The translations under genes and the position numbers were made by a program. From assembly GCA_900548855.1 (NCBI GenBank), contig URMF01000004.1:1-64000 (forward strand): a DNA stretch of 64,000 nt, given 5' to 3'. Each line of letters begins with the position of its first letter. The first letter of the stretch is position 1. The stretch is from an uncultured Eubacteriales bacterium (GTDB taxonomy: Bacteria; Bacillota; Clostridia; Lachnospirales; Lachnospiraceae). A model generated the notes under the pieces. The model worked only from the letters and a program-made list of their open reading frames with translations, had not been told where the DNA came from and searched no databases. Shown here piece after piece: positions 50,860 to 58,943 of this stretch.

Positions 50860-52194
50860 ATGAATCCAATGGTTAGTATTATTATACCAATATACAATGC
50901 GGAGAAAAGTTTGCGGCGGTGTATAGAAAGCGTTTTGAAACAGCAATATAAAAATTTTGAATTGATTTTGGTAGATGATGGAAGCAGTGATTCCTCCGGC
51001 GTAATTTGTGACGAATATGGAGAAAAAGAGCAGCGGATTCGGGTTATACATAAAGAAAATACAGGGGTATCTGACAGCCGGAACATTGGCATTTCAACAG
51101 CAGAAGGGGAATATATCCAGTTTCTGGACAGCGATGACTGGATTACTCCGGAAGCCACAGGGCTGATGGTGCGCATGGCAGAAGAGCATCACTGTGATAT
51201 GGTTATTTCAGATTTTTACCGGGTGGTTGGAGAGCGGGTATCCCATAAGGGTGACATCCCGGAGGAGGGAGTTCTTTCCAGGGTGGAGTTTGCCACATAT
51301 ATGCTGGAAAAGCCGGCGGATTTTTATTACGGAGTATTGTGGAACAAGCTTTATAAACGGAAGCTTATTGAAAATCACCAGCTCCGCATGGATAAGGATA
51401 TCAGTTGGTGTGAAGATTTTATGTTTAATTTGGAATATATCCGCCATATTGAACAGGTATATGTGTCAAGGGTGCCGTTTTATTATTACGTGAAGACAAA
51501 GGGTTCCCTGGTCAATCATAATATGGGCATGTCCAAAACGGTTCAGATGAAGCGGACGGTGTTCCAGTGTTATAATGCATTTTGCAAGGATATTTTTGAT
51601 GAGGATGACTACGAAAAAAATCGCATTTATGTATACCGTTTTTTGGTGGATGCGGCGGCGGATGGAATTGTTCCCCCGACGATTCTTCCGGGAACATTTA
51701 AGCTTGGCAGTGAGCGTATACAGGTGAGTGTAGATGCTATAGACGGGGAAGGACTGCTGTTGGATTTATACAGGGAGCGTAAGCTGTTAGACCGCCGTCT
51801 GCAGATTGTAGCACTGAAAAATGAATTGACACTGGTAGAGATGAAGCTGATTCTGTATCTTTCCCAATCTTATAAGAAGTTTGATTTAGACGAGGCTTCT
51901 GAGGTATTAAGTGTCTCAAAAAGGGAAATGCGCAGAGCGGTTTCAAAGCTGGAGACGAAGAAGCTGATAGAGATAACGGAGCAGAAGGGAAAGAGGGCTA
52001 AAGAGGAAAAGGATTTGGAGCATATAACGGAGATTACACTTTTGCCGCTGACAGAAGCCATTTTAAAAGACCTGGTAGAGGAAAATAACCGGATGGAACA
52101 GATGAAGCTGTCAGGTTTCAGTGCGGAAGAGCTGGAGCAATACGCGCTATTGTCGGAGCGGGTAAAGCAGAATATCCGGAATTCGTTAAAATGA
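50860..52194 (+). CDS. GT2 glycosyltransferase fused to a MarR-like winged helix
   Basis: A 444-residue fusion. Residues 4-110 are a GT-A family 2 domain: VSIIIPIYNAEKSLRRCIES, LILVDDGSSDSSG (38-47), GVSDSRNIGIS and the DxD-type FLDSDDW (88-94). Acceptor-side residues 110-240 follow (GVLWNKLYKRKLIE, CEDFMFNLEYIRHI). Residues about 320-444 read as a MarR-type DNA-binding unit: LTLVEMKLILYLSQ, FDLDEASEVLSVSKREMRRAVSKLETKKLIEI, ITLLPLTEAILKDLVEE, and the dimer helix FSAEELEQYALLSERVKQNI. AAAGGGAGAG precedes the ATG. I know of no established family with this architecture. Confidence 0.85.
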   Translation: MNPMVSIIIPIYNAEKSLRRCIESVLKQQYKNFELILVDDGSSDSSGVICDEYGEKEQRIRVIHKENTGVSDSRNIGISTAEGEYIQFLDSDDWITPEATGLMVRMAEEHHCDMVISDFYRVVGERVSHKGDIPEEGVLSRVEFATYMLEKPADFYYGVLWNKLYKRKLIENHQLRMDKDISWCEDFMFNLEYIRHIEQVYVSRVPFYYYVKTKGSLVNHNMGMSKTVQMKRTVFQCYNAFCKDIFDEDDYEKNRIYVYRFLVDAAADGIVPPTILPGTFKLGSERIQVSVDAIDGEGLLLDLYRERKLLDRRLQIVALKNELTLVEMKLILYLSQSYKKFDLDEASEVLSVSKREMRRAVSKLETKKLIEITEQKGKRAKEEKDLEHITEITLLPLTEAILKDLVEENNRMEQMKLSGFSAEELEQYALLSERVKQNIRNSLK

Positions 52195-52263
52195 TTTTGC
52201 ATCCTGGATGTATATTGGAGATACATGCATATAATAAAAAGTCATGAGGAAAGGGATGGGAGC

Positions 52264-53313
52264 ATGGGAAGAAAGGCAACAATGTTTGCGATACTGGCAG
52301 CAGCATTTTATGCAGTCAATATACCGCTTTCAAAGCTTTTGATGGCACATATTGAGCCGACGATGATGGCTGCATTTTTATATCTGGGTGCCGGAGCGGG
52401 CTTGCTGGTATATAGTTTTATTTGTAAAATGCTGGGAAAAGAGACGGTGAAGGAGCCCCTGACCAGAAAGGAACTACCATACACTGTAGCAATGGTGGTG
52501 CTGGATATTATTGCGCCAATCCTGCTGATGTTCGGAATTACGAAAACCAATTCTGCAAATGTTTCCCTGCTTAATAATTTTGAAATTGTGGCAACTACAT
52601 TAATTGCATTTTTTATCTTTAAAGAAGTAATATCAAAAAAGCTGTGGCTGGCAATTGTCCTGGTGACAGTGGCAAGTATTATTCTTGGATTGGAAGGCAC
52701 CGGAAGCTTTTCCTTTAATGCAGGCTCATTACTGGTGTTAGGTGCCTGTATCTGCTGGGGTTTTGAAAACAACTGCACGAAAATGCTGAGCAGTAAAAGT
52801 TCCATTGAAATTGTGATGATTAAAGGATGTTTTTCCGGCTTGGGAAGCCTGGTGATTGCACTGTTGACCGGGGAGCAGATTCCCGGAATAAAATGGATTT
52901 TTGCAGTTCTGATTTTGGGTTTTGTCGCCTATGGTTTGAGCATTGATTTCTATATTATGGCGCAGAAAGAGCTGGGAGCGGCTAAGACCAGTGCTTATTA
53001 TTCAATTGCCCCGTTTTTGGGGGTGGCATTCAGTGTATTGTTGCTGGGAGAACGACCGGAGCTTCAATTTTTTGTGGCATTGGCAATTATGGTGGTGGCT
53101 ACGGTGCTCATGATAAAGGATACGATTACGTTACAGCATACCCATGAGCATGCGCATACCCATACTCATGAACACAGGCACGGAGATTTGGTGCATACTC
53201 ATGAACATGCCCATTATCATACCCATACCCATGTACATGAGGGAGACGAAGAATTGCATACCCATCATCATAAGGATTTGGAGGGACATAATCATATGCA
53301 TGCAGTTTTATAA
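52264..53313 (+). CDS. EamA/DMT family transporter with histidine-rich C-terminus
   Basis: A 349-residue, ten-helix drug/metabolite transporter with the two EamA repeats (FAILAAAFYAVNIPLSKLLM at the start, CICWGFENNCTKML in the second). The ATG at 52264 follows a purine-rich GGGATGGGAG. After the last helix (LAIMVVATVLMIKD) comes a tail of about 56 residues with roughly 24 histidines in HTHEHAHTHT-style runs, of the type seen in metal-binding loops of zinc and nickel transporters and chaperones. That suggests the cargo or a regulator is a transition metal, which is unusual for EamA. It follows the glycosyltransferase gene by 69 bp. Confidence 0.88.
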   Translation: MGRKATMFAILAAAFYAVNIPLSKLLMAHIEPTMMAAFLYLGAGAGLLVYSFICKMLGKETVKEPLTRKELPYTVAMVVLDIIAPILLMFGITKTNSANVSLLNNFEIVATTLIAFFIFKEVISKKLWLAIVLVTVASIILGLEGTGSFSFNAGSLLVLGACICWGFENNCTKMLSSKSSIEIVMIKGCFSGLGSLVIALLTGEQIPGIKWIFAVLILGFVAYGLSIDFYIMAQKELGAAKTSAYYSIAPFLGVAFSVLLLGERPELQFFVALAIMVVATVLMIKDTITLQHTHEHAHTHTHEHRHGDLVHTHEHAHYHTHTHVHEGDEELHTHHHKDLEGHNHMHAVL

Positions 53314-53395
53314 GTTTTATAAGAGGACCGTTGGATTCAGCGGTTTTATTTTGCTTTATCCGGAATAATTTGACTGATGCAGGAGGAAACAGACT

Positions 53396-54271
53396 GTGTT
53401 AAAAAAAGGAAATCAAGTTGGTATTGTGTGCTGCTCTAACGGACAGGAACCAGAACAGGAGAGAATCATTCAACAGTTGATAGAAAAATTGCAGGGGCTG
53501 GGTTTAAAAGCAATCCGTTCTCCTTATTTATATATAAAAGAGGGAACTGTATTTAGCGGCACTGTCATACAGCGGGCAGCGGCACTGATGGATTTTTATC
53601 AGGACTCAGGTATTGCAGCGATTTTTGATATTTCCGGTGGTGATGTGGCGAATATGATTCTGCCATATCTGGATTATGATGTAATAGCTCAAAATCCTAA
53701 ACCATTCTGGGGATATAGTGATTTAACTACCATTTTGAATGCAATTTATACTAAAACCGGAAACAGAGGCGTTCTTTATCAAGTTAAAAATCTTGTATGG
53801 GATGAAAGTGGAGTACAGTATAATCGTTTTAAACAGCAGATAGACTGTGCGGGGACGGATGCTTCTTTATATGGGATTTCATACCGGTTTCTGCAGGGAA
53901 CTTCTATGGAGGGTACTGTCGTGGGAGGAAACATCCGTTGTTTTCTTAAACTGGCGGGTACAGAATATTGGCCTGACCTTACCGGCAAGGTTCTGCTGCT
54001 GGAGGGACTGGGTGGTGGTGTTGCCCAGTATGCTGCTTATCTGGCTCAATTGAAGCAGCTTCATGTATTCGGACAGGTGTCTGGTATTCTTTTGGGAACC
54101 TTTATTCAGATGGAACGGGAACACCAGACGCCGACAGTAGAGGATATGCTTCTCGGTTTGCTGCATGAATCCGAGCAGGAGAGTATACGGCAGCTTCCGG
54201 TTGCCAAGACCTGTGAAATTGGTCATGGAACGGATTCCAAAGCAATAGAAATCGGAGCAGAATTGAAATAG
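53396..54271 (+). CDS. S66 family LD-carboxypeptidase (LdcA/MccF-like)
   Basis: A 291-residue cytoplasmic serine peptidase. The GTG start lies 9 nt after AGGAGG. The N-terminal KGNQVGIVCCSNGQEPE and IAAIFDISGGDVANMILPYLDYD are family blocks. The nucleophile Ser is in FWGYSDLTTILNAI, the catalytic Glu in KVLLLEGLGGG and His in CEIGHGTDSKAIEIG. Members cleave the terminal D-alanine from muropeptide tetrapeptides during recycling, or cleave microcin C-type antibiotics (MccF). Context does not decide between them. Confidence 0.92.
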   Translation: MLKKGNQVGIVCCSNGQEPEQERIIQQLIEKLQGLGLKAIRSPYLYIKEGTVFSGTVIQRAAALMDFYQDSGIAAIFDISGGDVANMILPYLDYDVIAQNPKPFWGYSDLTTILNAIYTKTGNRGVLYQVKNLVWDESGVQYNRFKQQIDCAGTDASLYGISYRFLQGTSMEGTVVGGNIRCFLKLAGTEYWPDLTGKVLLLEGLGGGVAQYAAYLAQLKQLHVFGQVSGILLGTFIQMEREHQTPTVEDMLLGLLHESEQESIRQLPVAKTCEIGHGTDSKAIEIGAELK

Positions 54272-54303
54272 GAACTGCTGAAGAATGAGATTGTGGGGTA
54301 AAT

Positions 54304-54579
54304 ATGGTAAGTGTTGCAATAAGAATCATAATTATATATTTATTAGCTGTGAATCTGGTGAGCTTTGCCTTAATGGGCATTGATAAGAGAAAAGCAATTA
54401 AGCATGTATGGAGAGTTCCGGAGACTGCTTTATTTTTGTCTGCAATACTTGGGGGAAGTATCGGAGCATGGCTTGGAATGTACACCTTCCGGCACAAGAC
54501 AAAACATCTTCGGTTTGTAGTGGGGATTCCGTTGATTTTTGTGCTGCAGATAGGGATTATTTGTATGATATTGTCTTAA
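54304..54579 (+). CDS. DUF1294 family membrane protein
   Basis: A 91-residue protein with two or three hydrophobic segments. NLVSFALMGIDKRKAIKHVWRVPETALFLSAILGGSIGAWLGMYTFRHKTKH is the conserved DUF1294 core (DKxxA, RIPE, GG-G---GM---RHKT). Function unknown. GGGGTAA before the ATG is a weak ribosome binding site. Confidence 0.9.
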   Translation: MVSVAIRIIIIYLLAVNLVSFALMGIDKRKAIKHVWRVPETALFLSAILGGSIGAWLGMYTFRHKTKHLRFVVGIPLIFVLQIGIICMILS

Positions 54580-54624
54580 ATTCTTTTATTAACACTTATT
54601 TTACAAGAAGAGGAGGTATACTTT

Positions 54625-54717
54625 ATGATTACCGGAGTGATAAGGGCGAAATCAATTGGAGCGATTTCTAAAAGAGCAGCAGTGGTTTTAAGAAGGTTAA
54701 TAATGTATGCTGGATAA
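54625..54717 (+). CDS. small cationic peptide, 30 aa
   Basis: The ATG at 54625 lies 8 nt after AGAGGAGG (54609-54616), a stronger ribosome binding site than those of its neighbours. The peptide MITGVIRAKSIGAISKRAAV plus a short tail ending YAG has six basic and no acidic residues and an amphipathic spacing of hydrophobics. It has no signal sequence. The next gene, a membrane protein, starts 18 bp later with AGGAGG. It could be a leaderless antimicrobial or toxin peptide, a regulatory leader peptide, or a coincidence. Confidence 0.5.
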   Translation: MITGVIRAKSIGAISKRAAVVLRRLIMYAG

Positions 54718-54735
54718 ACTATCAGGAGGAAACAC

Positions 54736-55410
54736 ATGGATAATACGATTAATAATGAGTTACAGAAGCCGGAAGTACAGATAACGAATCAAACAAAGGG
54801 ATTCCATTATATATATGTAATTTCTTTGCTGTATGTCTTATCCATTTATCTGGTACCGGTTATTGTTTTTACTTTAACTTCAAAGGATATAAAAATAGCA
54901 GATAAATTATTTGGGATACCTGTCATAATAGGAATTGTAAATTGTATTGTTTCTATTAAATGCTGCAGACCGGGAAACCGTATCGTGTTACTAAATGCAA
55001 CCGTATTAATTAAATATGCATTAATCCCATTTTTTATATTTAACGGATGTGTAAGTATAATTCTCTTATTGTTTACGTTTGTTCCGGTTCCGTTCATGAT
55101 ATTTGTAGGGCCTGCTGGTTTTATTCTTTTATCAGTTGTGGGCTGGTTTGTATTGGTGTCAGGGGCACCGATTACCATTTCTTATCTGCGTGTATCTGCA
55201 AAGGAAAAGATGCGTCCCAAAGCTATGGTAATCCTACATTCCCTGTTACAGTTTTTCTTTGTGGTTGATGTGATTGATGTGATGGTATTGACCTTAAAAG
55301 AAAGAAAATGGAAAAAGCTGACAATAACCGTTATTATTTTACTGGGGATTTTTGTATTGCTAATGTTGATACTTTTGGTATTGGCAATTATAGGTATACT
55401 GCGTAGATAA
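54736..55410 (+). CDS. polytopic membrane protein, 224 aa
   Basis: Unrecognised. After a polar N-terminus (1-22), about six hydrophobic segments are visible: 26-48, 57-77, 88-110, 113-140, 165-180 and 197-220. Between them are short basic loops (IKCCRPGNRI, RVSAKEKMRPKAM, LKERKWKK), suggesting cytoplasmic sides. ATCAGGAGG precedes the ATG. It lies just after the small cationic peptide and may be co-expressed with it; a protective role is speculation. Confidence 0.8.
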   Translation: MDNTINNELQKPEVQITNQTKGFHYIYVISLLYVLSIYLVPVIVFTLTSKDIKIADKLFGIPVIIGIVNCIVSIKCCRPGNRIVLLNATVLIKYALIPFFIFNGCVSIILLLFTFVPVPFMIFVGPAGFILLSVVGWFVLVSGAPITISYLRVSAKEKMRPKAMVILHSLLQFFFVVDVIDVMVLTLKERKWKKLTITVIILLGIFVLLMLILLVLAIIGILRR

Positions 55411-55417
55411 AAGACAT

Positions 55418-55513
55418 GTTCGTTTTGCTGCTTTGCTCCTTGCTGAAAAGGAAGGGCTCATTAAGTATGACGCGAAAAATGGGTTTAAGCATATGGATAA
55501 CAAGTGTAAATAA
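55418..55513 (+). pseudogene. possible 3' gene remnant
   Basis: The frame reads VRFAALLLAEKEGLIKYDAKNGFKH and ends MDNKCK-stop, the look of a protein C-terminus, but no start or upstream extension exists. The remaining intergenic space to 55568 shows nothing else I can support. Confidence 0.25.
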
Positions 55514-55568
55514 TTAACAAGTGTTATCCGATATACACATCAGGAAGGCGATTATCTAAATGAAAGCA

Positions 55569-55778
55569 TAGGCAATTGCGAAATTCATTATTTCAAAATG
55601 TAAATTGTGCAAATATAACAAATTTATGTTTGTAGGACATTTGAGAATGTCAGTGCTTAGCGAGGTGTTTTCGAGCTTAGCACTGCTGCATTCTCAACTA
55701 AGTGCAAACGGTCCGGAAAACATATTTGTTATATTTGTACAATGTTCGGCTTCAAAAACAGAGTTTCGCAATTACCTA
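55569..55778. repeat. full copy of dispersed palindromic element (about 210 bp)
   Basis: The ends TAGGCAATTGCGAAATTC and GAGTTTCGCAATTACCTAA are inverted repeats. The two halves are imperfectly self-complementary over their length (for instance TAACAAATTTATGTTTG with CATATTTGTTATATTTG). The central part has AGTGCTTAGCGAGG opposed by GAGCTTAGCACT. No open frame. It is inverted relative to the copy at 61688-61898, with which it shares most of its sequence. Confidence 0.85.
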
Positions 55779-55808
55779 AAATAAAGCAATTAGGAAGGAG
55801 ATATGATT

Positions 55809-56660
55809 ATGTCAGTAAACATAGCAGCCTATTCTACCAGTACATCATTCATACAGGGAGGTAGCAAAAACGCATCAGCAAAGCCTGTTTGGAATCCGAA
55901 TAAGGTATATAAATATCTTGAGGATATGAATGATGGCTTTCAAAATTATAAAAAACAAGCCGTTTCCTATTATTCCTCACTGATTTCAAAGCAGGATGGA
56001 GACGGTTCTATGAGTGTGGAAGAACTAAAAAAACAAATCAGTGAATGGTTTCCGGAATATACTTTGACGGATTCGGAGCCGTCAAAGGTGGTTGCGGGAA
56101 AATATTATCTTTATATTGACGATTCGCAGCTTGGGAAAATGGCATCGGATTCGAATTACCGTGCAAAGGTATATGGTCTTATGGACAGTGAATTGCAAGG
56201 GAAAAAAGGATATACATTGCAGTATAGTGATGGGAGAAATGTGACATCCCATTTAACGGGAAGTATTTTTTCCTTATCAGAGAAAAATAGACAATATGCC
56301 GGTGCGGATGGGATTCCCTATTTGGGAAGCTGTACTTCCGACCATCCATTTTCTTCCTCCGAATCCCATGCACAGGTGAGAAGCATGAGTTTTCTTTATG
56401 ATAATGTGAATCCGGCAAAGTCTGCAGCAAAAAGTAGAAAAGCGGCTGCGACAAAGGCCGCAGAAAAGGTGGCAAAGAAAAAAGCAGCAAAAAAGGTATC
56501 GGAGAAGAGGGCTGCTAAAAAGGCAGAAGAAAAGAAAGCCGCAGAGAAAAAAATGGAAGAAAAAAAGGCGGAAGCCCAAAAAGAGGAAGTGCTTCAAAGA
56601 GAGAGAAATTTTGAAGAGCAGTTGTGGCAGGAACAGACACATTTTGATAGGATGGTATAG
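55809..56660 (+). CDS. protein with lysine/alanine-rich coiled tail, DUF6033-like
   Basis: A 283-residue protein; the ATG at 55809 has AAGGAG 8 nt upstream, the ATG at 55803 is too close. The N-terminal 200 residues form a folded-looking domain (IAAYSTSTSFIQGGSK, KYLEDMNDGFQNYKKQAVSYY, DGDGSMSVEELKKQISEWFPEYTL, GKYYLYIDDSQLGKMASDSNYRAKVYGLMD). The DGDGSMSVEEL stretch resembles a calcium-binding EF-like loop. Residues 200-283 are a Lys/Ala/Glu-rich helix or coiled coil. I recall such Lachnospiraceae proteins as DUF6033; the function is unknown and it has no signal peptide. Confidence 0.78.
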   Translation: MSVNIAAYSTSTSFIQGGSKNASAKPVWNPNKVYKYLEDMNDGFQNYKKQAVSYYSSLISKQDGDGSMSVEELKKQISEWFPEYTLTDSEPSKVVAGKYYLYIDDSQLGKMASDSNYRAKVYGLMDSELQGKKGYTLQYSDGRNVTSHLTGSIFSLSEKNRQYAGADGIPYLGSCTSDHPFSSSESHAQVRSMSFLYDNVNPAKSAAKSRKAAATKAAEKVAKKKAAKKVSEKRAAKKAEEKKAAEKKMEEKKAEAQKEEVLQRERNFEEQLWQEQTHFDRMV

Positions 56661-56731
56661 ATTTAAATGGATTATAATACAGTTACAGGCAGTTCAATTG
56701 GGATTGGACTGCCTGTCTGTACTTCGTTTTA

Positions 56732-57028
56732 TTATGAAAAATCACTTACTGTCGGTAGTGAAGAAAGATTATTATCCTCGGAATCGTCCGGTATGGATTT
56801 AAGATATTCGGTATCCTTATTATGGGAAACTCCAACACCTTTGATTTTTCCATTTTTGGCAAGGGCTACGCCCTCTTCACGGCTGACAATCCGATTGTCA
56901 GATAATTGATAGCCTGATACTCTGCCGCTTTTTTTGACAAGACCGGTAATGCTTACTGCATCAGCAGCGGGCGTTGGGATTTCATCCATAGCAAGCTTGG
57001 GAAGTTCAGTTTTTATTTCTGTATTCAT
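56732..57028 (-). CDS. DUF3892 domain protein
   Basis: A 98-residue protein starting at 57028 with AGGAGG upstream. The ITGLVKKSGRVSGYQLSDNRIVSREEGVALAKNGKIKGVGVSHNKDTEYLKSIPDDSEDNNLSSLP run is the DUF3892 domain, a small beta-rich module of unknown function in Firmicutes. The N-terminal 30 residues are polar. It forms a short operon with the small gene upstream on the same strand. Confidence 0.88.
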   Translation of the reverse strand: MNTEIKTELPKLAMDEIPTPAADAVSITGLVKKSGRVSGYQLSDNRIVSREEGVALAKNGKIKGVGVSHNKDTEYLKSIPDDSEDNNLSSLPTVSDFS

Positions 57029-57057
57029 GTTTGGGCCCTCCTGACATTTCATGTGCC

Positions 57058-57231
57058 TTAATTTCCACCAGGACCGTCCCGGCGTTCCCTATCATCATTT
57101 TGCACCACATACTTAGAAGTTGAAGAATCCTCATCCGAGTTGGTTTCCGAAACCTGAGAGGTCTGGTTCTTGTTTCTGTGACAGTTAGAAAAAGTATCTG
57201 TCTTGTTATCTGTAAAATTATCCTTTTTCAT
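57058..57231 (-). CDS. small polar hypothetical protein, 57 aa
   Basis: The ATG at 57231 has GGATGGGG upstream. The 57-residue product is very polar, Asn/Asp/Ser/Thr-rich (KKDNFTDNKTDTFSNCHRN, ending DDRERRDGPGGN), and probably disordered. It lies 29 bp before the DUF3892 gene in the same direction and ends 4 bp after an in-frame GGN. Unrecognised. Confidence 0.6.
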   Translation of the reverse strand: MKKDNFTDNKTDTFSNCHRNKNQTSQVSETNSDEDSSTSKYVVQNDDRERRDGPGGN

Positions 57232-57429
57232 AACAACCCCATCCTTTCTTTTTTTAATAGTATTTCTATAAAAATAAAAAATATGCAAATTGAGATATCT
57301 ATACGGATTTTTGTTGGCGTGTTAATATTTGCCGGTATATAGGTGAAAAAACTTGGTAATGATTAATAAAAACGAAACTGTCTTACTAAAGCGCACTGCA
57401 ATAGTAAGATAATTTCAGGATAGGGCAGG

Positions 57430-57526
57430 TTCTACCCCACAACCTTATCTTTCTACCCCCAAAATACGAAAATGGGGTAGAAAAGCATTGATATTCTGTG
57501 TCATTTTTGATAAAATGGGGTAGAAA
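57430..57526 (+). promoter_or_regulatory. four-copy operator array upstream of the Fic gene
   Basis: The element TTCTACCCCA occurs four times: forward at 57430-57439 and 57450-57460, inverted (TGGGGTAGAAA) at 57473-57483 and 57516-57526. The middle pair forms an inverted repeat, TTTCTACCCC with TGGGGTAGAAA, about 12 nt apart. The last copy touches the ribosome binding site AAAGGAA of the Fic gene. TTGATA (57489) and GATAAAAT (57509) between the inner and outer copies are a possible promoter. Binding by the Fic protein's own C-terminal winged helix is plausible. Confidence 0.7.
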
Positions 57527-57540
57527 GGAATGAAGTGACT

Positions 57541-58596
57541 ATGAAAGAAATAAATTACAGAATAATAGAAAAAATGCCTATTACGATTGAGGTTATGAAT
57601 ATGATTTCAGCACTTCATGAGTATAAAGGGCGTCAAGAATTATATATAGAATTGCAACCAGAAATATTAGATAAATTGATGGAGGTTGCGAGAATACAGA
57701 GTACAGAGGCATCAAATAAAATTGAAGGTATTTATACTTCGGATACAAGATTGAAGGAAATAGTACAGAAAAAAAGTGAACCAAGAAATAGAAATGAGAA
57801 GGAAATTGCTGGATACAGAGAAGTATTAGGGATGATTCACGACAGTTATTCTTATATACAGTTAAAACCAAATGATATATTGACTTTGCATAAGTATATG
57901 TATAGCTATTCGGAATCAAGTAATGGCGGACATTACAAGATGATAGATAACTATATTCAAGAAGAGGATGAATTTGGAAATAAAAGTGTGAGGTTCCAGC
58001 CTATTCCTGCAATTCTGACAAAAGAATATATGGAGGCTCTGTGTAATCAATATGAAGAGGTAATAAATCATACGAGTATTGACCCGTTACTTGTTATACC
58101 TTGCGTAATACTTGACTTTCTCTGTATTCATCCGTTTGAAGATGGTAATGGAAGGATGTCAAGACTTTTGACTTTATTGCTTTTGTATAAATCAGGATAC
58201 TTAGTTGGTAAATATATTAGTATTGAAATGGTGATAGAAAAGTCAAAAGAGACATATTATGAAGTGTTACAGGACAGTTCTATTAACTGGCATGAAAATA
58301 CAAATGATTATATGCCATTTGTTAGATATACATTGGGAACAATAATTAATGCATACAAAGACTTTGAAGAAAGGTTCGTTTTACTTGAGAAGAAAAAAAT
58401 GACTTCTCCAGAACGAGTATACAGTGTTATTGAACGTTCCTTGGTAAAACTGGGAAAATCAGATGTTATGATACTTTGTCCGGAGCTTAGTCAAAAGACG
58501 ATAGAAAGAGCATTGAAAAAATTGACAGATGAAGGCAGGATAGCGAAGATTGGGGCAGGAAAAAGTACAACCTATATTGATGTGAAAAGATTGTAG
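57541..58596 (+). CDS. class II Fic AMPylase with C-terminal winged helix
   Basis: A 351-residue Fic-fold protein from ATG 57541. The N-terminal region carries the inhibitory motif S58-N-K-I-E62-G63 ([S/T]xxxE[G/N]) of class II Fic proteins, where it lies before the Fic core. The active site is HPFEDGNGR (197-205). The C-terminal region (about 288-351: VYSVIERSLVKLGKSDVMILCPELSQKTIERALKKLTDEGRIAKI) is a winged helix-turn-helix, as in the Fic_N/Fic/DUF4172-like long proteins. Target unknown. The upstream operator array suggests autoregulation. Confidence 0.93.
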   Translation: MKEINYRIIEKMPITIEVMNMISALHEYKGRQELYIELQPEILDKLMEVARIQSTEASNKIEGIYTSDTRLKEIVQKKSEPRNRNEKEIAGYREVLGMIHDSYSYIQLKPNDILTLHKYMYSYSESSNGGHYKMIDNYIQEEDEFGNKSVRFQPIPAILTKEYMEALCNQYEEVINHTSIDPLLVIPCVILDFLCIHPFEDGNGRMSRLLTLLLLYKSGYLVGKYISIEMVIEKSKETYYEVLQDSSINWHENTNDYMPFVRYTLGTIINAYKDFEERFVLLEKKKMTSPERVYSVIERSLVKLGKSDVMILCPELSQKTIERALKKLTDEGRIAKIGAGKSTTYIDVKRL

Positions 58597-58629
58597 GATA
58601 TGGGGATGGAGTCTTCTTTCATTTGCCTC

Positions 58630-58658
58630 TTGACTTTTCTTTCTTTGTATTCTATATT
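58630..58658 (+). promoter_or_regulatory. sigma-A promoter of the valS leader
   Basis: TTGACT (58630-58635), 17-nt spacer, TATATT (58653-58658), about 20 nt before the T-box. Confidence 0.65.
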
Positions 58659-58675
58659 AATTCTAGTTTTAAAAG

Positions 58676-58934
58676 GTTGTGAGAAAGAGGAGTAGAAGCA
58701 GTTCCTTGCCAGAGAGAATGATTCACCGGCTGAAAAATCATTTCAAGAAGAATGCTTTGAAGGTAGCTTTTGAACTGCATGGCTGAGAAATGAAACACCA
58801 GGCTCGTAAGAACCTCGTCAGTACTCAATGTAGGCCATGACGATTCATCCCCGTTATAGGATAAGAAAAGTGAGAAATTAAGGTGGTACCGCGAATGTTC
58901 GCCCTTTATCAATTTGGATAAGGGGCGTTTTTTG
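58676..58934 (+). ncRNA. T-box leader (tRNA-Val sensing) of valS
   Basis: A 5' leader that reads uncharged tRNA. Stem I starts GAGAAAGAGGAGTAG, and GCAGTTC pairs with GAACTGC at its base. The specifier loop contains GAAGGTAGC, giving GTA (58763-58765), a valine codon, which matches the downstream gene. The T-box core AAGGTGGTACCGCG is at 58880-58893. GCGAA pairs with TTCGC to form the antiterminator, and the competing terminator follows. Uncharged tRNA-Val would keep the gene on. Confidence 0.93.
58900..58934 (+). terminator. T-box terminator
   Basis: CGCCCTTTATC pairs with GATAAGGGGCG around 6 nt, followed by T6. Confidence 0.9.
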
Positions 58935-58943
58935 ATGCACTGG

